Assembly: GCA_015501075.1 (NCBI GenBank)
Contig: JADNYJ010000324.1
Span: 1-36,164 of the forward strand
DNA from: Gymnopilus junonius
Taxonomy: Eukaryota; Basidiomycota; Agaricomycetes; Agaricales; Galerinaceae
Direction of reading: 5' to 3'
DNA length: 36,164 nucleotides
Part shown: positions 10,229-21,094 of the stretch, piece by piece
Position numbering within the stretch: the stretch's first letter is position 1
How the letters are laid out: every line of letters begins with the position of its first letter
Notes under the pieces: generated by a model
Database searches by the model: none
The model's input: only the letters and a program-made list of their open reading frames with translations
What the model was told of the DNA's origin: nothing
Program-made: the position numbers and the translations under genes

Positions 10229-12175
10229 ATGACGGAGCTAGATGGGACGCTGGGAGCTGCGTTTCTGGGATGTTTGGCTGCAGCTATGTACGGTCTCGTC
10301 CTTTCTATCTTATTTGTTCGAATTCCTGATATTTATGTTTTCAGTCTCTATGGCGTGACGAGCGTACAGACATTTCTGTATTTTCAAGGGCATTCAAGTC
10401 AGGATGGCCTCTTTTTCAAAATTGCGGTACGGCAGGTCTTCTGCCAAGCGTTCTCCAATGTTTTCTTATAATTTGTTCGTTTGTTTCAGATATTTGGATT
10501 ATGGTATTGTCATACTTTGGCTCCATGAGGAGGTTTGAAGCTCAAGGGAAACGGTTAGGGCCGTGGACACCATACACATCGCTTTTACTGCCCACGGCAT
10601 GTATTACTATCTCGTCACAAGTTTTGGGATGTTTGAAGTGCTCTTAGCACCTACCTGGTCAGCAAACTTTCACATCGAGACAAACTCAGTTAAACTCATT
10701 CCGGTTTTTAGGTCGCTTTTAGTGAGTAACGCCGACAACACAATCTATTCTATTTCGCCCCATTGACACTGAGTATGTAGGCCGGGGTATACCTCACAGT
10801 GAGTCTCATGCTACTGAGCCTCAGGACTTTTCGTAAATGTTTGTCCTTTGCAGAACATCAGCGATATTATTGTTAGATGGTCAGTTGATTTATCCATCCT
10901 TTAAATTTTCTACATTGACCATGTCGTCTTGCAGTTTCTTTGCTTTGCGTGTTTATTTATGTGCGTCGGCATGCGTTTACCTAGGACATGACCTAATGCT
11001 CCTGTTCTTTCTCAGTGTGCGGCCGATCTCGGCCAATTTTGAGGGTCTTTCTACCTATAGTTATTGTGAGTTCTAAATATTTTACATCGCCCATTCACTA
11101 TTCTGAGTTGCAACAGATCGTCCTTGCTCTGATTGTTTTTAGTGGGTGACCATCCTTTTCATTCATCGCACCTATCTGACTAGTTGCACTGCGTCCAGTT
11201 AATGGAAATGGTTAGCCGCCGCCCACTGTCATTCGTGTTCTTCCATTAACTCTTTCATTTAATCATTACAGCCTTTGCTTCTAAAGGGTATGTGAGGTCG
11301 ACTTCTATGGAACAATGGGAGCTGATTACTTTAATTATAGTTTCATACTCAAGACATTTGCCAAGTTGAATGACGTCTCGGTATGTTGAAATTCGGAATC
11401 CCGGGCACATGCTTACCTATCTGTACTTGGCAGTTCTTCCTATATACCAGCTTCGCGGCCGCTGTGGTTGCTGATACCCTCGTCGCCCTCTCATTATGCA
11501 CATTACTTTTCAACAGCCGGACAGGGATCAAGCGGTGTGTATCAAAATTTGCATGATCGTGACCTTCAGTGACGGATTGAAAACTGTAGAACGGACTCTG
11601 TTGTAACGGTTATCATGGCTTTCATCATCAACACTGGTGTGTTCCTATCCTCCTTCCGCTAGACCACTTGGACTAAGTCAATCTCGTCTCATCTAGGACT
11701 GCTGACAAGGTAGGCGACATCTGGCCTTACATGATTTCATATCTGAACTCCCGCCTCGACAGCGTCTGCGCAATGGGTTGCCTAGTTACTGTAAGTCATA
11801 CATGCTCCATATCAGCACCGGCTCCATGCTCATCACAGTCATTCCCTCTAGTATGCAATTTGGCCGACAAAGTTTATCTTCATAGGATTATACTTCGCTT
11901 TGAGTAAATGTGAGGTTGCTACTTGCTTGTAACGGTTATATCTGGTGCTGATGGCTGTTTCAACAGTATATGTCAATTCGCTGCTCGCTTCCTTAAACGC
12001 AAGAGCGTCTCTGCGGATTAGAGACCAAGCCGACCCCACAAACTTTGAAGCTGCTGCGACGCCCATCGTTTTCCCCACTCGAATGACTAACACATCTGTT
12101 AGTACGGCCATGGGCGACAACGTGAAGGAAATGGATACCTTCCAGAACTCGGGATCATCTCGCTCCTCGTCATGA
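10229..12175 (+). CDS. DUF6534 seven-helix membrane protein, copy A, 19 exons, 310 aa
   Basis: Exons: 10229-10287, 10345-10426, 10490-10503, 10559-10657, 10712-10721, 10781-10798, 10854-10879, 10935-10960, 11016-11065, 11117-11141, 11199-11210, 11272-11287, 11341-11380, 11434-11534, 11590-11636, 11697-11709, 11763-11790, 11852-11909, 11967-12175. Their sum, 933 bases, is in frame. The product starts MTELDGTLGAAFLG and carries LYGVTSVQTFLYF, VDTIHIAFTAHGMYYYLVTSFG, VYLTNISDIIVRCFFALRVY, a TM around FFLYTSFAAAVVADTLVALS, then RTGIKRTDSVV, INTGLLTSVCA and FALSKLYVNSLLASLNARASLR before a polar serine-rich tail. This order is the DUF6534 family: seven helices, extracellular N-terminus, cytosolic C-terminus. 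Function of the family is unknown to me. The exons are extremely short (eleven under 30 bases). Spliced homology with copy B confirms nearly every junction. Confidence 0.9.
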
Positions 12176-12884
12176 CCCTTCCATCATTATCATTATTCAT
12201 CGTCATCATCTCCGAATCTCCGCCTTTGCTGTATGTATTTTATTCTAGGCCCATGTCAGATAATTATTATATCAACAAAACTGTAATCCATTCATTTAGC
12301 CTCTATCTTCTACACTTATTGAAGCTGTGGGTCTGCTTGGCAGCCTATATGGATGAATCGCCAGGACGGTACTGGAAGTACCGTCGCTCAAGCCTCCATT
12401 CGCTGCATACGGATCTTAATGAAGGATCCTCAGCTGATTCATTGCAGGTGCAGACCGACATGTATTCCAGCACGTTTGAGCGTCCGTCGCCAGACATGTT
12501 GCTGATGCCACTTGGCCTGGAGTAGATGGGTAGCAGGGGCTACTTACGCTCAGCAGATACGGTACTGCTTCTTCCAATTCTAGCACCGAGGAAGCATCGG
12601 AAATTAGCAAACCCGGAAATAAATGCCAGCCGAGCTGCGTACCTGTGCGATTTGGCCCTTCTATCAACCTCATCACGGCTGTTCTCCATAGCCTGTCTGC
12701 TATAAGCCTTTCAGAACCTGTCGTGATTGACTCTGCGCTCGTTGTTGTTGCATAGACTGACTTTATAGGCATGGCCCTTTCCTCAAATGAAACCGCTCCG
12801 GCGTAGTTATAATCAATGTCCCCGGCGTCCTGGCCTTCACCAAAGGAATTCTTTCTTTAAATCTCTTCTCGACGCCATCCGACT
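12176..12884. other. spacer between the tandem DUF6534 genes
   Basis: It should contain the 3' UTR of copy A and the promoter of copy B. A 118-codon frame on the minus strand (12416-12772) has no motif I know and overlaps the place where a promoter is needed, so I do not call it. No repeat linking the two copies is apparent here. Confidence 0.45.
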
Positions 12885-14706
12885 ATGCCTGCACTTGATG
12901 GCACACTGGGCGCTGCTTATCTGGGAGTACTTTTCGGGGCGATGTGCGTACCGTCATTGCTTCGCTGTTAGTGTGACACTGAAATCTGCTCGCAGCCTAT
13001 ATGGCATAACTAGTGTTCAGACTTTTCTTTACTTCCACGATTCCAGAGACGATGGGCGCCTTCTCAAGCTCGTGGTTCGTCGTCCAATGAAACATATCTC
13101 TTAGCTTCTCCACTGACAGGTGACCTTTAGGTATTGTTCCTATGGTCAGTCCTATCAATCTCGAACGGTCCGACTTCCTGAGAAGTTTCTTTGGTTCAAG
13201 GCTTCTAGACACAATTCACCTTGCCTTGATTTGCCATGGTCTGTATTTCTACATGGTCACGAACTTTGGCGATTTTGCAGTCCTTGCCTCGCCCACTTGG
13301 TATCTTAGTTTCCTATTTCCCCTTCTGCGTGTATTCCTGATGAAGGAACGCATTGCCAGGACTCTCATAGCGCAAGTATATCTGACGGTTCGTTCTGGCC
13401 GATTTTCTTTCTGACAAGGACTGAACACAACCAGACCATCAGTGACTTGATTGTCCGAGGGCAAGACATATTTATGCACTTTCAACTCGAGCTAGAGCTT
13501 ACATGACGCTCCCGCAGATTCTTCTGTAAACGGGTATTTATCTGTGAGTATTTTATATCGCCAATCATTGACTACTGACTGGCCATCCAACAGTATGCTC
13601 CCGTCGTAAAGTACTAGCTTGGGTGCTACCCACCATAATAGTATGTATGCCATGTTTTTGTTTGCCCGGCGTCCCTTACATTGCCTTAGATTATGCTATC
13701 CCTTACTGTTGCAGGTGGGTTGTCTAATTTGTCGATGGGCCTTTCTTTGATTCTTATGATAAACGCCCCAGCATGTGGATGTGGTAAGGCCTTTGGACAG
13801 CTACTCGTCTGCTATTGTTAACGATCGCCCTGCTTTGATACTCTAGGCTTCGCATCGAGATCGTGCGTTTTCTTTCACTGATCCTTCGCTGGTCCATGAA
13901 TCCACCTTGTATTAGATTCGTCCTCAAGACATACAAGAAAATGAGTGAGGCAGCGGTAGGTCCTTCATTTTATGGAGCTTCTGAAATCGTGCCGACATTA
14001 CTTTCGTAGGCGATGCTGTATGTGAGCCTCGGTCTCGCTGTTGCAGCTGATGGTATCATCGCTGCTTCTCTTTGTACTCTTCTCCTGCGGAGTCGAACAG
14101 GGTTCAAAAGGTGAAAATCCTTGACAATATATGTAACATGAAGGATTAATATTCTCCAAGAACGGATTCAATTCTGAGCTTCCTAATGGCCTTCAGTATC
14201 AACACTGGTATGGATTTTCTATCTAGCTCGCAACCTTTCTTAAGAGTCTAATCCACTTAGGTCTATTAACAAGGTAACAGACTGCCTGCGCCAATCATTT
14301 ATTATTTATTGACGGTTATGTTTTGTAACAGTGTCTGCGCTATCGCCTGCTTTGTCACGGTGAGCACCATGCTCAAGTACGAAACTTCACCTATCCTGAC
14401 TGTCCATCTTAGTACGCCTTATGGCCTCAGCGTTTCATATTCATGGGGATTTACTTCGCGTTGAGCAAGTGTACGCGATGTAGTCTGCGTCTTTTGCCTT
14501 CTAGGCTAATCCACTCTGTAGTATATGTCAATGCTCTTCTGGCGTCTTTAAATACCAGGAGCAGCCTTCGGAATCAAAGCTACGGCATGTCGACAATCTC
14601 TCAAAGCGTATCAATGCCAATTGCATTTCCTACCAGCCACAACACGATAGCAACATCCTCGATAGTGAGCGAGAGCAAATCGTATTCAAACCGTGAAGGA
14701 AGTTGA
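12885..14706 (+). CDS. DUF6534 seven-helix membrane protein, copy B, 18 exons, 300 aa
   Basis: Exons: 12885-12943, 12996-13074, 13131-13144, 13201-13299, 13360-13387, 13435-13460, 13518-13543, 13594-13640, 13690-13714, 13772-13783, 13847-13862, 13916-13955, 14010-14110, 14161-14207, 14261-14273, 14332-14359, 14413-14470, 14522-14706; 903 bases in frame. The motifs follow copy A in order: MPALDGTLGAAYLG, LYGITSVQTFLYF, LDTIHLALICHGLYFYMVTNFG, VYLTTISDLIVRGFF, RTGFKRTDSIL, INTGLLTSVCAIA, FALSKLYVNALLASLNTRSSLR. Seven membrane helices and a polar tail are expected. Exon lengths equal those of copy A at almost every position, so the pair arose by tandem duplication with the gene structure already in place. 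Two differences stand out: exon 5 here is one 28-base exon where A has 10 + 18, and the intron at 13461 starts with GC. Both copies are open, so both are likely expressed. Confidence 0.9.
13461..13517 (+). other. GC-AG intron in DUF6534 copy B
   Basis: Exon 6 ends GTCCGAGG and the intron begins gcaaga, then ends cccgcag. The donor fits the known AG|GCAAGT type. Using it gives IVRGFFCKRVF in frame, matching IVRCFFALRVY of copy A, whose equivalent intron (10880-10934) has an ordinary GT donor. Confidence 0.75.
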
Positions 14707-15499
14707 ATTCGTGGAAAACTTTCTTTGAATACTCGTGACTTCGTACTACATCGGCACTTCGGCCATTAGCTTTTTTTCGCTTGTACAAGCTAAAAAAAGG
14801 TAATAAAAGGGACGAAAAGCTGGCCATCAGAATCCGGGCCTGGATTGCCGAAAAGCGCGGACTTTGTATCAAATGTTCAGGAAGGCCAGAGCTGAAGAGG
14901 ACCACGAAATCGATTTTCTGTATCACGAATCGCGGCACAGGATGCGAATCAATGCAAAAATTTGCCATTACTGATCATACGACGTACTAAATTTTCGAAG
15001 AATTGGCCAAAAAAGCGGAAAAGCTAAAAGTAAATGGCTGACTTGCTGATGTATTGGCTTGACATAACTTAGGATAGATTAAATACATCCTGATAATCGC
15101 TGGTATCTAGGGATCTGAACCTGATACGTCTGCTGGAATCTTCCCCTGGTCTGAAGGGGTCTCTAAATCAGGCTGGGTGGCTGAGATACCATTCCTGTTA
15201 GCCGGCAATTCTTCTTGATTGGCATCGGGGATACCTCCCGTTGCGACTCAGTGGGACACCTGTATAGTACTCGTATAAGCCTGTAGAACGCAGCCACCGC
15301 CACATACTCATACCCACATATTTGGAAGAAGACAGCAGGGAACTGCGTAAAGTTATTATATAAACCGCAATCTGGAAGAACGGACAACCCACTGCGAGCA
15401 CAGGGATGAACCATTTTCTGTCCGACACTGCGGATGAGATTACAATGAGAGCGATGAGGCAAACTACAGTCTAGGCCCTGTAAAATTTTTAAGTCATTC
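14707..15499. other. intergenic, possible membrane-protein remnant on the minus strand
   Basis: Most of this stretch shows nothing. Between about 15280 and 15470 on the minus strand a frame reads two hydrophobic runs (VVCLIALIVISSAV and WFIPVLAVGCPFFQIAVYIITL) separated by SDRK, as in a helical hairpin. No start, no splice-supported extension and no family motif are visible, so this is at best a fragment and may be chance. Confidence 0.25.
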
Positions 15500-15781
15500 A
15501 TGGCGGTACAGGAGTTACATTTACTTCACGACTTTCCTTGCCTGCGGGTACTTGTTCTCTCTCCTGCAACAATAGGGCCAGATTACTCCATCCCTGCCAA
15601 TGGACGCCAGGAAATTGTGGAAACACTATCTGGAAGTTGTCAAAGTCTCCTTCGCGTTGATATGGTTCAGGAGCAACTAAACGTTCCCCGCAACGAGCTC
15701 AAGTATCAAAAATGGGAAAGAGGGAAGATGGAGCCAATATTTATTTCTGTGGCCGAAGCTCGTATTGCCGGATTTTATTAG
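15500..15781 (+). pseudogene. possible F-box/LRR C-terminal fragment
   Basis: An ATG-started frame of 93 codons beginning VQELHLLHDFPCLRVLVLSP, with later NGRQEIVETLSGSCQSLLRVDM. The alternation of leucines and the 'DFPCLRVLVLSP...' then 'SCQSLLRVDM' pattern is what the last repeats of Agaricomycete F-box/LRR proteins look like. Nothing upstream on this strand encodes an F-box, so it is probably a detached tail. It is not closely similar to the other F-box genes in the window, and it could also be a small unrelated gene. Confidence 0.35.
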
Positions 15782-15946
15782 CACAATGTCTAGTCACACG
15801 CCCCATGAAACACGATCGTAATAATTTTTGAACTGCTCTTTACGCCTAGTCATCTACAAGCTAGAGTTGGTTTGCAAAGCAAATCGGACATGTGTACGAG
15901 CACAACTCGCTTTGAATATTGTTATGAATCACGTATGTGCTATTTG

Positions 15947-17518
15947 CTATATAATTAATTCTTCTATAGATCCGCTCCCACAGATATATTCCCTGCGGAA
16001 TCCGTCAAACAACAGAACTACCTTCAAACCAAAAAACTCCTCAAGACAGCGCATATCCAATCCAATACCAAATTCCGCAACACGAACATGCAATTCCAAT
16101 ACTTGACGCCCTGTCGCCATCCTCGAGGTGAGAAATGCTTGAATGCAGATGACATCAATTTCAGTGGAGCAAGCGATAAAGTGAATGATGTCGACTGATG
16201 GGAAGGCGATATCCAGAACTTCCTGTGGGAGTGTCAAAAGAAATTGGATGGTTTCGGTGGACGTTTCGAATTCGCGGCAAAAGAGAATGATGAGAGGAAT
16301 TCAATCGTTTCTGGGTCGAATGAGGATATGCCAGACGTTTCCTCAATGAAAAGAGATACTTTCTCGACACCGTGGAAAGTAAGGGCCGTCAAGGTGCCAA
16401 GAAGAACCTGCGCGTAATTTACTGGAACATTTAGGACGGAGGCCAGGGCGAGGTAGTATACACACGATATCTTGGATGGAAGGAGAGCTTGGAATTCGAA
16501 AGAGCGCTCATGCAGACTCAGAGACACTGAGGTAGCGCCGCTGATGTCGCAATAAGTGGAATACATCTGAAGGATCTGACTGGCCGCTGACAAGGCGTGT
16601 GTATCGAACATGAAACCATCATCAGCGACTACCACGAATGACACGGCGCAATTGGATGCAGGGGTTAAATGAGTGATTAACGCCATGTATGGCAGAATGT
16701 TTCTATAGGTGCCAATGTCGACGACCTTGAGCGATGCGCAAGTAACTTGAGGGAGAATTACCCCGTCACCCGCCATGGTGATAGCGTCACAATTGTCCCG
16801 TAAAACTTCCAAGCAATGCATTTGTGAAAGTGCAGAGAGAAGTTCGTCCACTGGCAATGGTCCGTTCAACGAAAGATCACGGATTTGGGAGCACCAAGGA
16901 GCTGTTAAAACGGGTTTGATTCCAGGGCGTAGAAAGTATGCAACAATGGTGCGTGATCGTTGAAAAGTGCCAGGCGACTAGGTCGCGAAATGTATAGCGG
17001 TTTACGGTCCATGTTAAACCTATCAAGGGGGGAAAGAATCTAAATATCTCCATCGCGTTCGCTGGGCGTGCCAAGATTGCCCAAATGCGGTCTTCGAATG
17101 CCCTCCAATTGAAATAACTAAAACGAATGTCAAGGTAGCGGATCCTTTCCCAATACTCTTCAAGGAAAGACACGATGAGCTCAGTGTTTCCATCGTCCAC
17201 ACCTTGCTTATGTCCGACGACGGATAGAGGGGAATCGCAAGCTCTGCTTATGATTTCCTTCCTCCACTCCTCATCTTGAAGAATATTTAAATTGATGACG
17301 CTGGCCCACAGAGAAGGGAGCGAGAGAACGAGGTTCCTCCATTTGGAGCAAACGTGGGAGCTGGAGATGAGGGTTTTCAGGGCGGGAGTCTTGTCTTCTA
17401 CTTCATTCTGCGAGATGTCGGCGTTGTGCCGGAATATTGCCCACAATAAATCGCTGTAAAGCTTTGAGATCGGAGAATAGGACGTAGGAACGATATGATC
17501 TAGCTGCGTTTCGTCCAT
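15947..17518 (-). pseudogene. F-box-like gene with several frame breaks
   Basis: The ATG at 17518 opens a frame with an F-box-like segment: SPISKLYSDLLWAIF, then ISSSHVCSKWRNLVLSLPSLWA, which is the classic Agaricomycete 'V-C-x-x-WR-x-L-x-x-x-x-P-x-LW' motif around residues 50-75. The body continues with EYWERIRYLDIRF. Near 17030, at a run of six C, the frame changes to one reading DRKPLYI and LFNDHAPLLHTFYA. Near 16925 it changes again to APWCSQIRDLSLNGPLP. Near 16260 it changes a third time to ETIQFLLTLPQEVLDIAF, ending at the stop at 15947. The three pieces in order make one coherent F-box protein of ordinary length (roughly 500 residues), which supports a single damaged gene. The homopolymer break could be a sequencing error; the others are less easily explained that way. 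Confidence 0.65.
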
Positions 17519-19116
17519 GGTGGGGTGAGAGGAGCAAACGTAGAGCTAGTGAAACATATAACGGGCTTACAGTCTACGTGAGTCAAATTACATGGTTACT
17601 AGGTCGAGTGACATCTTACAAGTTGGGGTATCCTGGGTTAAGGAGAAAGGTTACGGCACGTGACCATATAACGCGGCGCGTCGATTTTAGGTCCAACAGC
17701 CTCGACGAGAAATCAGTGAAGGAAAATGAACGCCGAAGACAGGCAAAAGTATACCAGAAAGGTGTTTTACATTCAAGAGATGTTCAGTGGTAAAAACATA
17801 TCGCGTACCTGCGACGAACGATCTGTAGCTTGAAGTCGTGAAATGAGGAGTACCAATTATGGCTCCCAGTAAGTTCTGCTACACTCGGCATAACTTTTGC
17901 CTTTCTTTCGAGACATCGGACTGATTCTTCGATCCCAGAAGGCAGCAGATTAACCAAAGATACGAAAACACCGACAAGCCACTTGCTTGAGAATTTTCAT
18001 TGACACGGGTGTATAATGTTCGTGCAATAGGCAGGCCCAGTTGAGCGTGCGCGTTGGCTGGCTGTCATGGAAGGATCAACCTCTTTAGAAGCCCTGAGTT
18101 AAATGTCCGAAGGGAAGGAGGGTAAGGGGAGTAAAACTTGTACGATGGTGCATAACGACAACGGAGGGCAACGTTGGATCAACGCAACAGGAAACCCCTA
18201 ACCCTAGGCTAAAAATTTCCTCTCACTCAGACCGCCATCACCCAAGAGACTAGAGTCGCCTCTGCATATCTAGGCTTATAATCTGCCAAGGAGGAGTGCT
18301 CTTCTTCAGTTCTGCGTCATTGGGAAACGACTGCGGAGGAAACACGATGGGACTCGTGGAGAGAGCGAACATTTGAAGTTTGGTAAACGGTATGTTTATT
18401 CTGGCGTACTCAGCCTCTACTTCTCACATGGGATTCATTTAGACGTGGCGTGGGGCAGAGTAAGTACAACATCATACTACGCCTATGAAATGACGGCTGA
18501 GCTCGGTCGCTTTGCAGAGAGATCGTCCAACGAATATCCGTCAAGAGCCAACCAAAAAGCAACGCAAAGCAACGCAACCAAGGTTAATGGGACAGCACTT
18601 TCATTTTCATTTGTCTATGGCGGAAATGGTGGCGTATGGTTCTATCTAGTACATTTATAGCGTCCTCACTAATAATAAAACCGATTCCAGGTCAACTTTA
18701 TTGATTGGACGATTAGTCTTTGCACGAAAGGCTTGAGGATGTTTTTATCCAGGAATACCCGATATTTGTCATATCCTACCTTCTGCTTTGCATTCCCCAG
18801 CACGGAGTCGGTCGTTGATCACTGGCTCGTGTGTTTTCCAGTGATTGAAGCACTCTGTACAGTACCTTAGCTTCAGGTGAGGGACACAAAGACTAAGTAC
18901 GAATATACCTTGGAACTAATACGCAAGTACTCAGTCTGAGATTTGTATAGAAGTTTCCACGAAGCGATCTGCGCTATCTCAAGATACTACCCATTCTCAT
19001 AAGTCGTCACGAGTCTGGTAATATTATTTATATCTTAGTTTGACCGACTCGTTTCTCAACTCTTCTCTCTGTCCTTTCCTTATTCACAGACCTATTCGCG
19101 AATTCCTGTCGTCACC
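17519..19116. other. 1.6 kb intergenic region
   Basis: It separates the F-box remnant from the dioxygenase and would hold both promoters. There is a CACGTGACC E-box-like motif at about 17658. Two telomere-like units, CCCTAACCCTA, lie near 18197 but are too few to mean anything. Frames at 17578-17793 and 18373-18660 have no coding character that I can defend. Confidence 0.5.
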
Positions 19117-20567
19117 ATGCCCAGTAAAGTTCCTCCTTGGCCAGAAGATGTTCCTACCCACCCATTAGTTGTTGTTGACTACCAACTCCTGAAGAAACGA
19201 GACCCAACGGAAGTCGAAAGATTGTGGGAAGCTGCGACGAAGCTTGGGTTCTGGTAGTATGTCACGTCTTTTCTCGTCGTGCTCTATATTTTATATGCTA
19301 ACAATTCATCTCACCTATTCTAGTTTGAAGAATCATGAAAGCGACGCACTGGCTGAAGACATGTTCGATCTTGGTGCAGAAGTCATGTCATTACCGTTGG
19401 AAGAAAAGATGAAGTACGAGCAAGGAAATGAAGGGATTTCGTTCGGGTAAACTTGATAGTATTCTCTAAACAAGTCTGATTTCACTGACCAGAGACACCT
19501 TTTACAGGTACAAAAAGACAGGCGCCAATGTCATCACCGCCGATGGCGAATTGGATACGACGGAGGTTCTTAATATTGCGAAGGACGATGCCTTGTCGTG
19601 GCCGCAGCTTGTGCGACGAACCTCCGAGCATTCGTACCCTCTTCCAGTGCTTTCTCAGATGGAACACACAGTACGACCTTTCGTATTGAAGTCGTTGGAA
19701 GTCAACAACGTCATTATCGATATCTTCAATGACAAACTTGGATGAGGAAGGGAAAGTTAATGGAGATGCATTTGACGAAAGAACTGAGTGGCTGTGAAGC
19801 GAGGATTATAAGGAACAGTGCGACTTTGAGTACGACGAAGCTGGCGACTGGAAGCCACACCGACTTTGGATCGTTGGTAAGTCAGGCTTCACAGTTTGTT
19901 AGATATGTATCTGCAATTCTGACCATTCTATCACAGTCGATACTCCATAACCGCCAAGGAGGTTTACAGGTCCTCCCTCCTGGATCTGAGACGTGGCAGT
20001 ACGTCAAAGTTAATATTTCGTTTTCTACCGCTATTTCGTAACGTCGCGCTAACTCTACATTCCTTAGCCCATTCCATACCATTCAATCTGCAATGTAGGC
20101 GATGCACTCTCCATCTTGAGTGGCGGAATTCTGCGATCCAATCTCCACAGAGTCCTGTTCGTCTTTTTCTTGCTCTCTCCATCGAGAACGCTTACAGCTT
20201 CTAAAGGCCTCCACCATCTTCGCAAGCCAATAGCGAACGGTGGTCGCTCGTATTCTTTTCTCGCCCATCGAATACAACCATCTTGCGGGCTTTGGTGGAT
20301 GACAGTCCTGTTATAGCTGAAGCATTGAACAAAAAGGACGTAGATTCCAAGATGTTCGATACTGGGGCCACGGCCCAAGAGTGGTGCCAAAGGAGAGTCA
20401 GGAACCGGCGATTCGCAAATAATACCAAGGTAAATAGATTCGCCAAAAGTTCACAGCGTCAATTGATCTTTTAATCACGTTTGAAGGGTCTGGATAATTG
20501 GAAGGCTAGTCGTGGGACAGAAAGTGTTGATCTGGCATCGTTCAGGTCAACGACAGTGAAATCATAA
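19117..20567 (+). CDS. 2-oxoglutarate/Fe(II)-dependent dioxygenase (isopenicillin-N-synthase-like), one frame break
   Basis: Exons 19117-19256, 19324-19446, 19509-19876, 19937-20008, 20068-20156, 20207-20429, 20487-20567. The N-terminus (VPPWPEDVPTHPLVVVDYQLL, then WEAATKLGFWYLKNHE) is the non-haem dioxygenase N-domain. The catalytic half has GSHTDFGSLS (the His-x-Asp iron pair), GGLQVLPPG, NVGDALSILSGG, SNLHRV (the distal iron His) and ERWSLVFFSRP (the Arg-x-Ser that binds 2-oxoglutarate), so all expected catalytic residues are present. The enzyme would oxidise a small molecule in the cytosol; the substrate is unknown. Exon 3 contains one extra base near 19738-19746: FNDKLG hits TGA, and the text resumes in the next frame with KLMEMHLTKELSG. 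No intron can bridge it without losing conserved residues. The intron 20157-20206 ends aaag, which restores HRVLPPPSS. Confidence 0.8.
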
Positions 20568-21094
20568 CGCTACAGTCCAGTTTGACTGTTGTCATGTTGC
20601 CGTAAATATTCCATTTCGACCCCTTCCACATACGAAGCCTGATTTTTTTACAAGAAATGTTTGTTATGTAGTAGCAAATCACGTATCATTCGAAAAGGTG
20701 CTGTTGTACTGTCCAGCATATTTACGCAGAACGTTGCTGCAATGGATTTTCCGAGTCATTCTGAGTCTTTGAGGGTGAAGATAAGCTAACTACCCTCTTG
20801 TCATCAGCCCTGATAATGCATTGTCTCCAGCGCACCTGGTTCTTGTTCTGCCGAGAGAGTCACTTAAGGCCCACGGAAAATATCCGGAACAGCCAACATC
20901 AAAGAAGAAGGACACAACAATAGACGGGGAGTACACTGCATGACAACTGAATATGTACGTTTCGGGGATCATTTCCAAAAATGGCTATTATTCTACAAAG
21001 AAGCGAACGCCATTACGGCCCTTAAGGTCTCAGGGCGGGCCATTGGTTGGAATATAAATAATGTAAGTTGAGTAAGTTTGTCCCTTTCCCAGAG
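20568..21094. other. intergenic region
   Basis: It holds the 3' UTR of the dioxygenase and the promoter of the next F-box gene. A frame at about 20807-20943 (46 codons, after a possible catcag acceptor) looks weakly coding but has no start or motif. Confidence 0.4.
21053..21060 (+). promoter_or_regulatory. TATA box of the F-box/LRR gene
   Basis: TATAAATA lies 35 bases before the ATG at 21095. This spacing fits a short 5' UTR and supports the upstream start rather than the ATG at 21181. Confidence 0.45.

Noticed and set aside
12416..12772. 118-codon minus-strand frame between the DUF6534 twins
   Set aside because: No motif, no splice support, and it covers the promoter needed by copy B.
10229..14706. 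Idea that the tandem DUF6534 genes are pheromone (STE3) receptors
   Set aside because: Seven helices fit, but the RTGxKRTDS and INTGLLTS motifs belong to DUF6534, and no lipopeptide pheromone precursor with a CaaX end was seen nearby.
18193..18207. CCCTAACCCTA telomere-like units
   Set aside because: Only two units inside ordinary sequence; no array, so not evidence for a telomere or an internal telomeric repeat.
18373..18660. 95-codon plus-strand frame
   Set aside because: Repetitive Asn/Ala/Thr text with no motif and no supporting splice or regulatory signals.
20807..20943. 46-codon stretch after a possible acceptor site
   Set aside because: Weakly coding-like but too short, with no start, no upstream exon and no motif.
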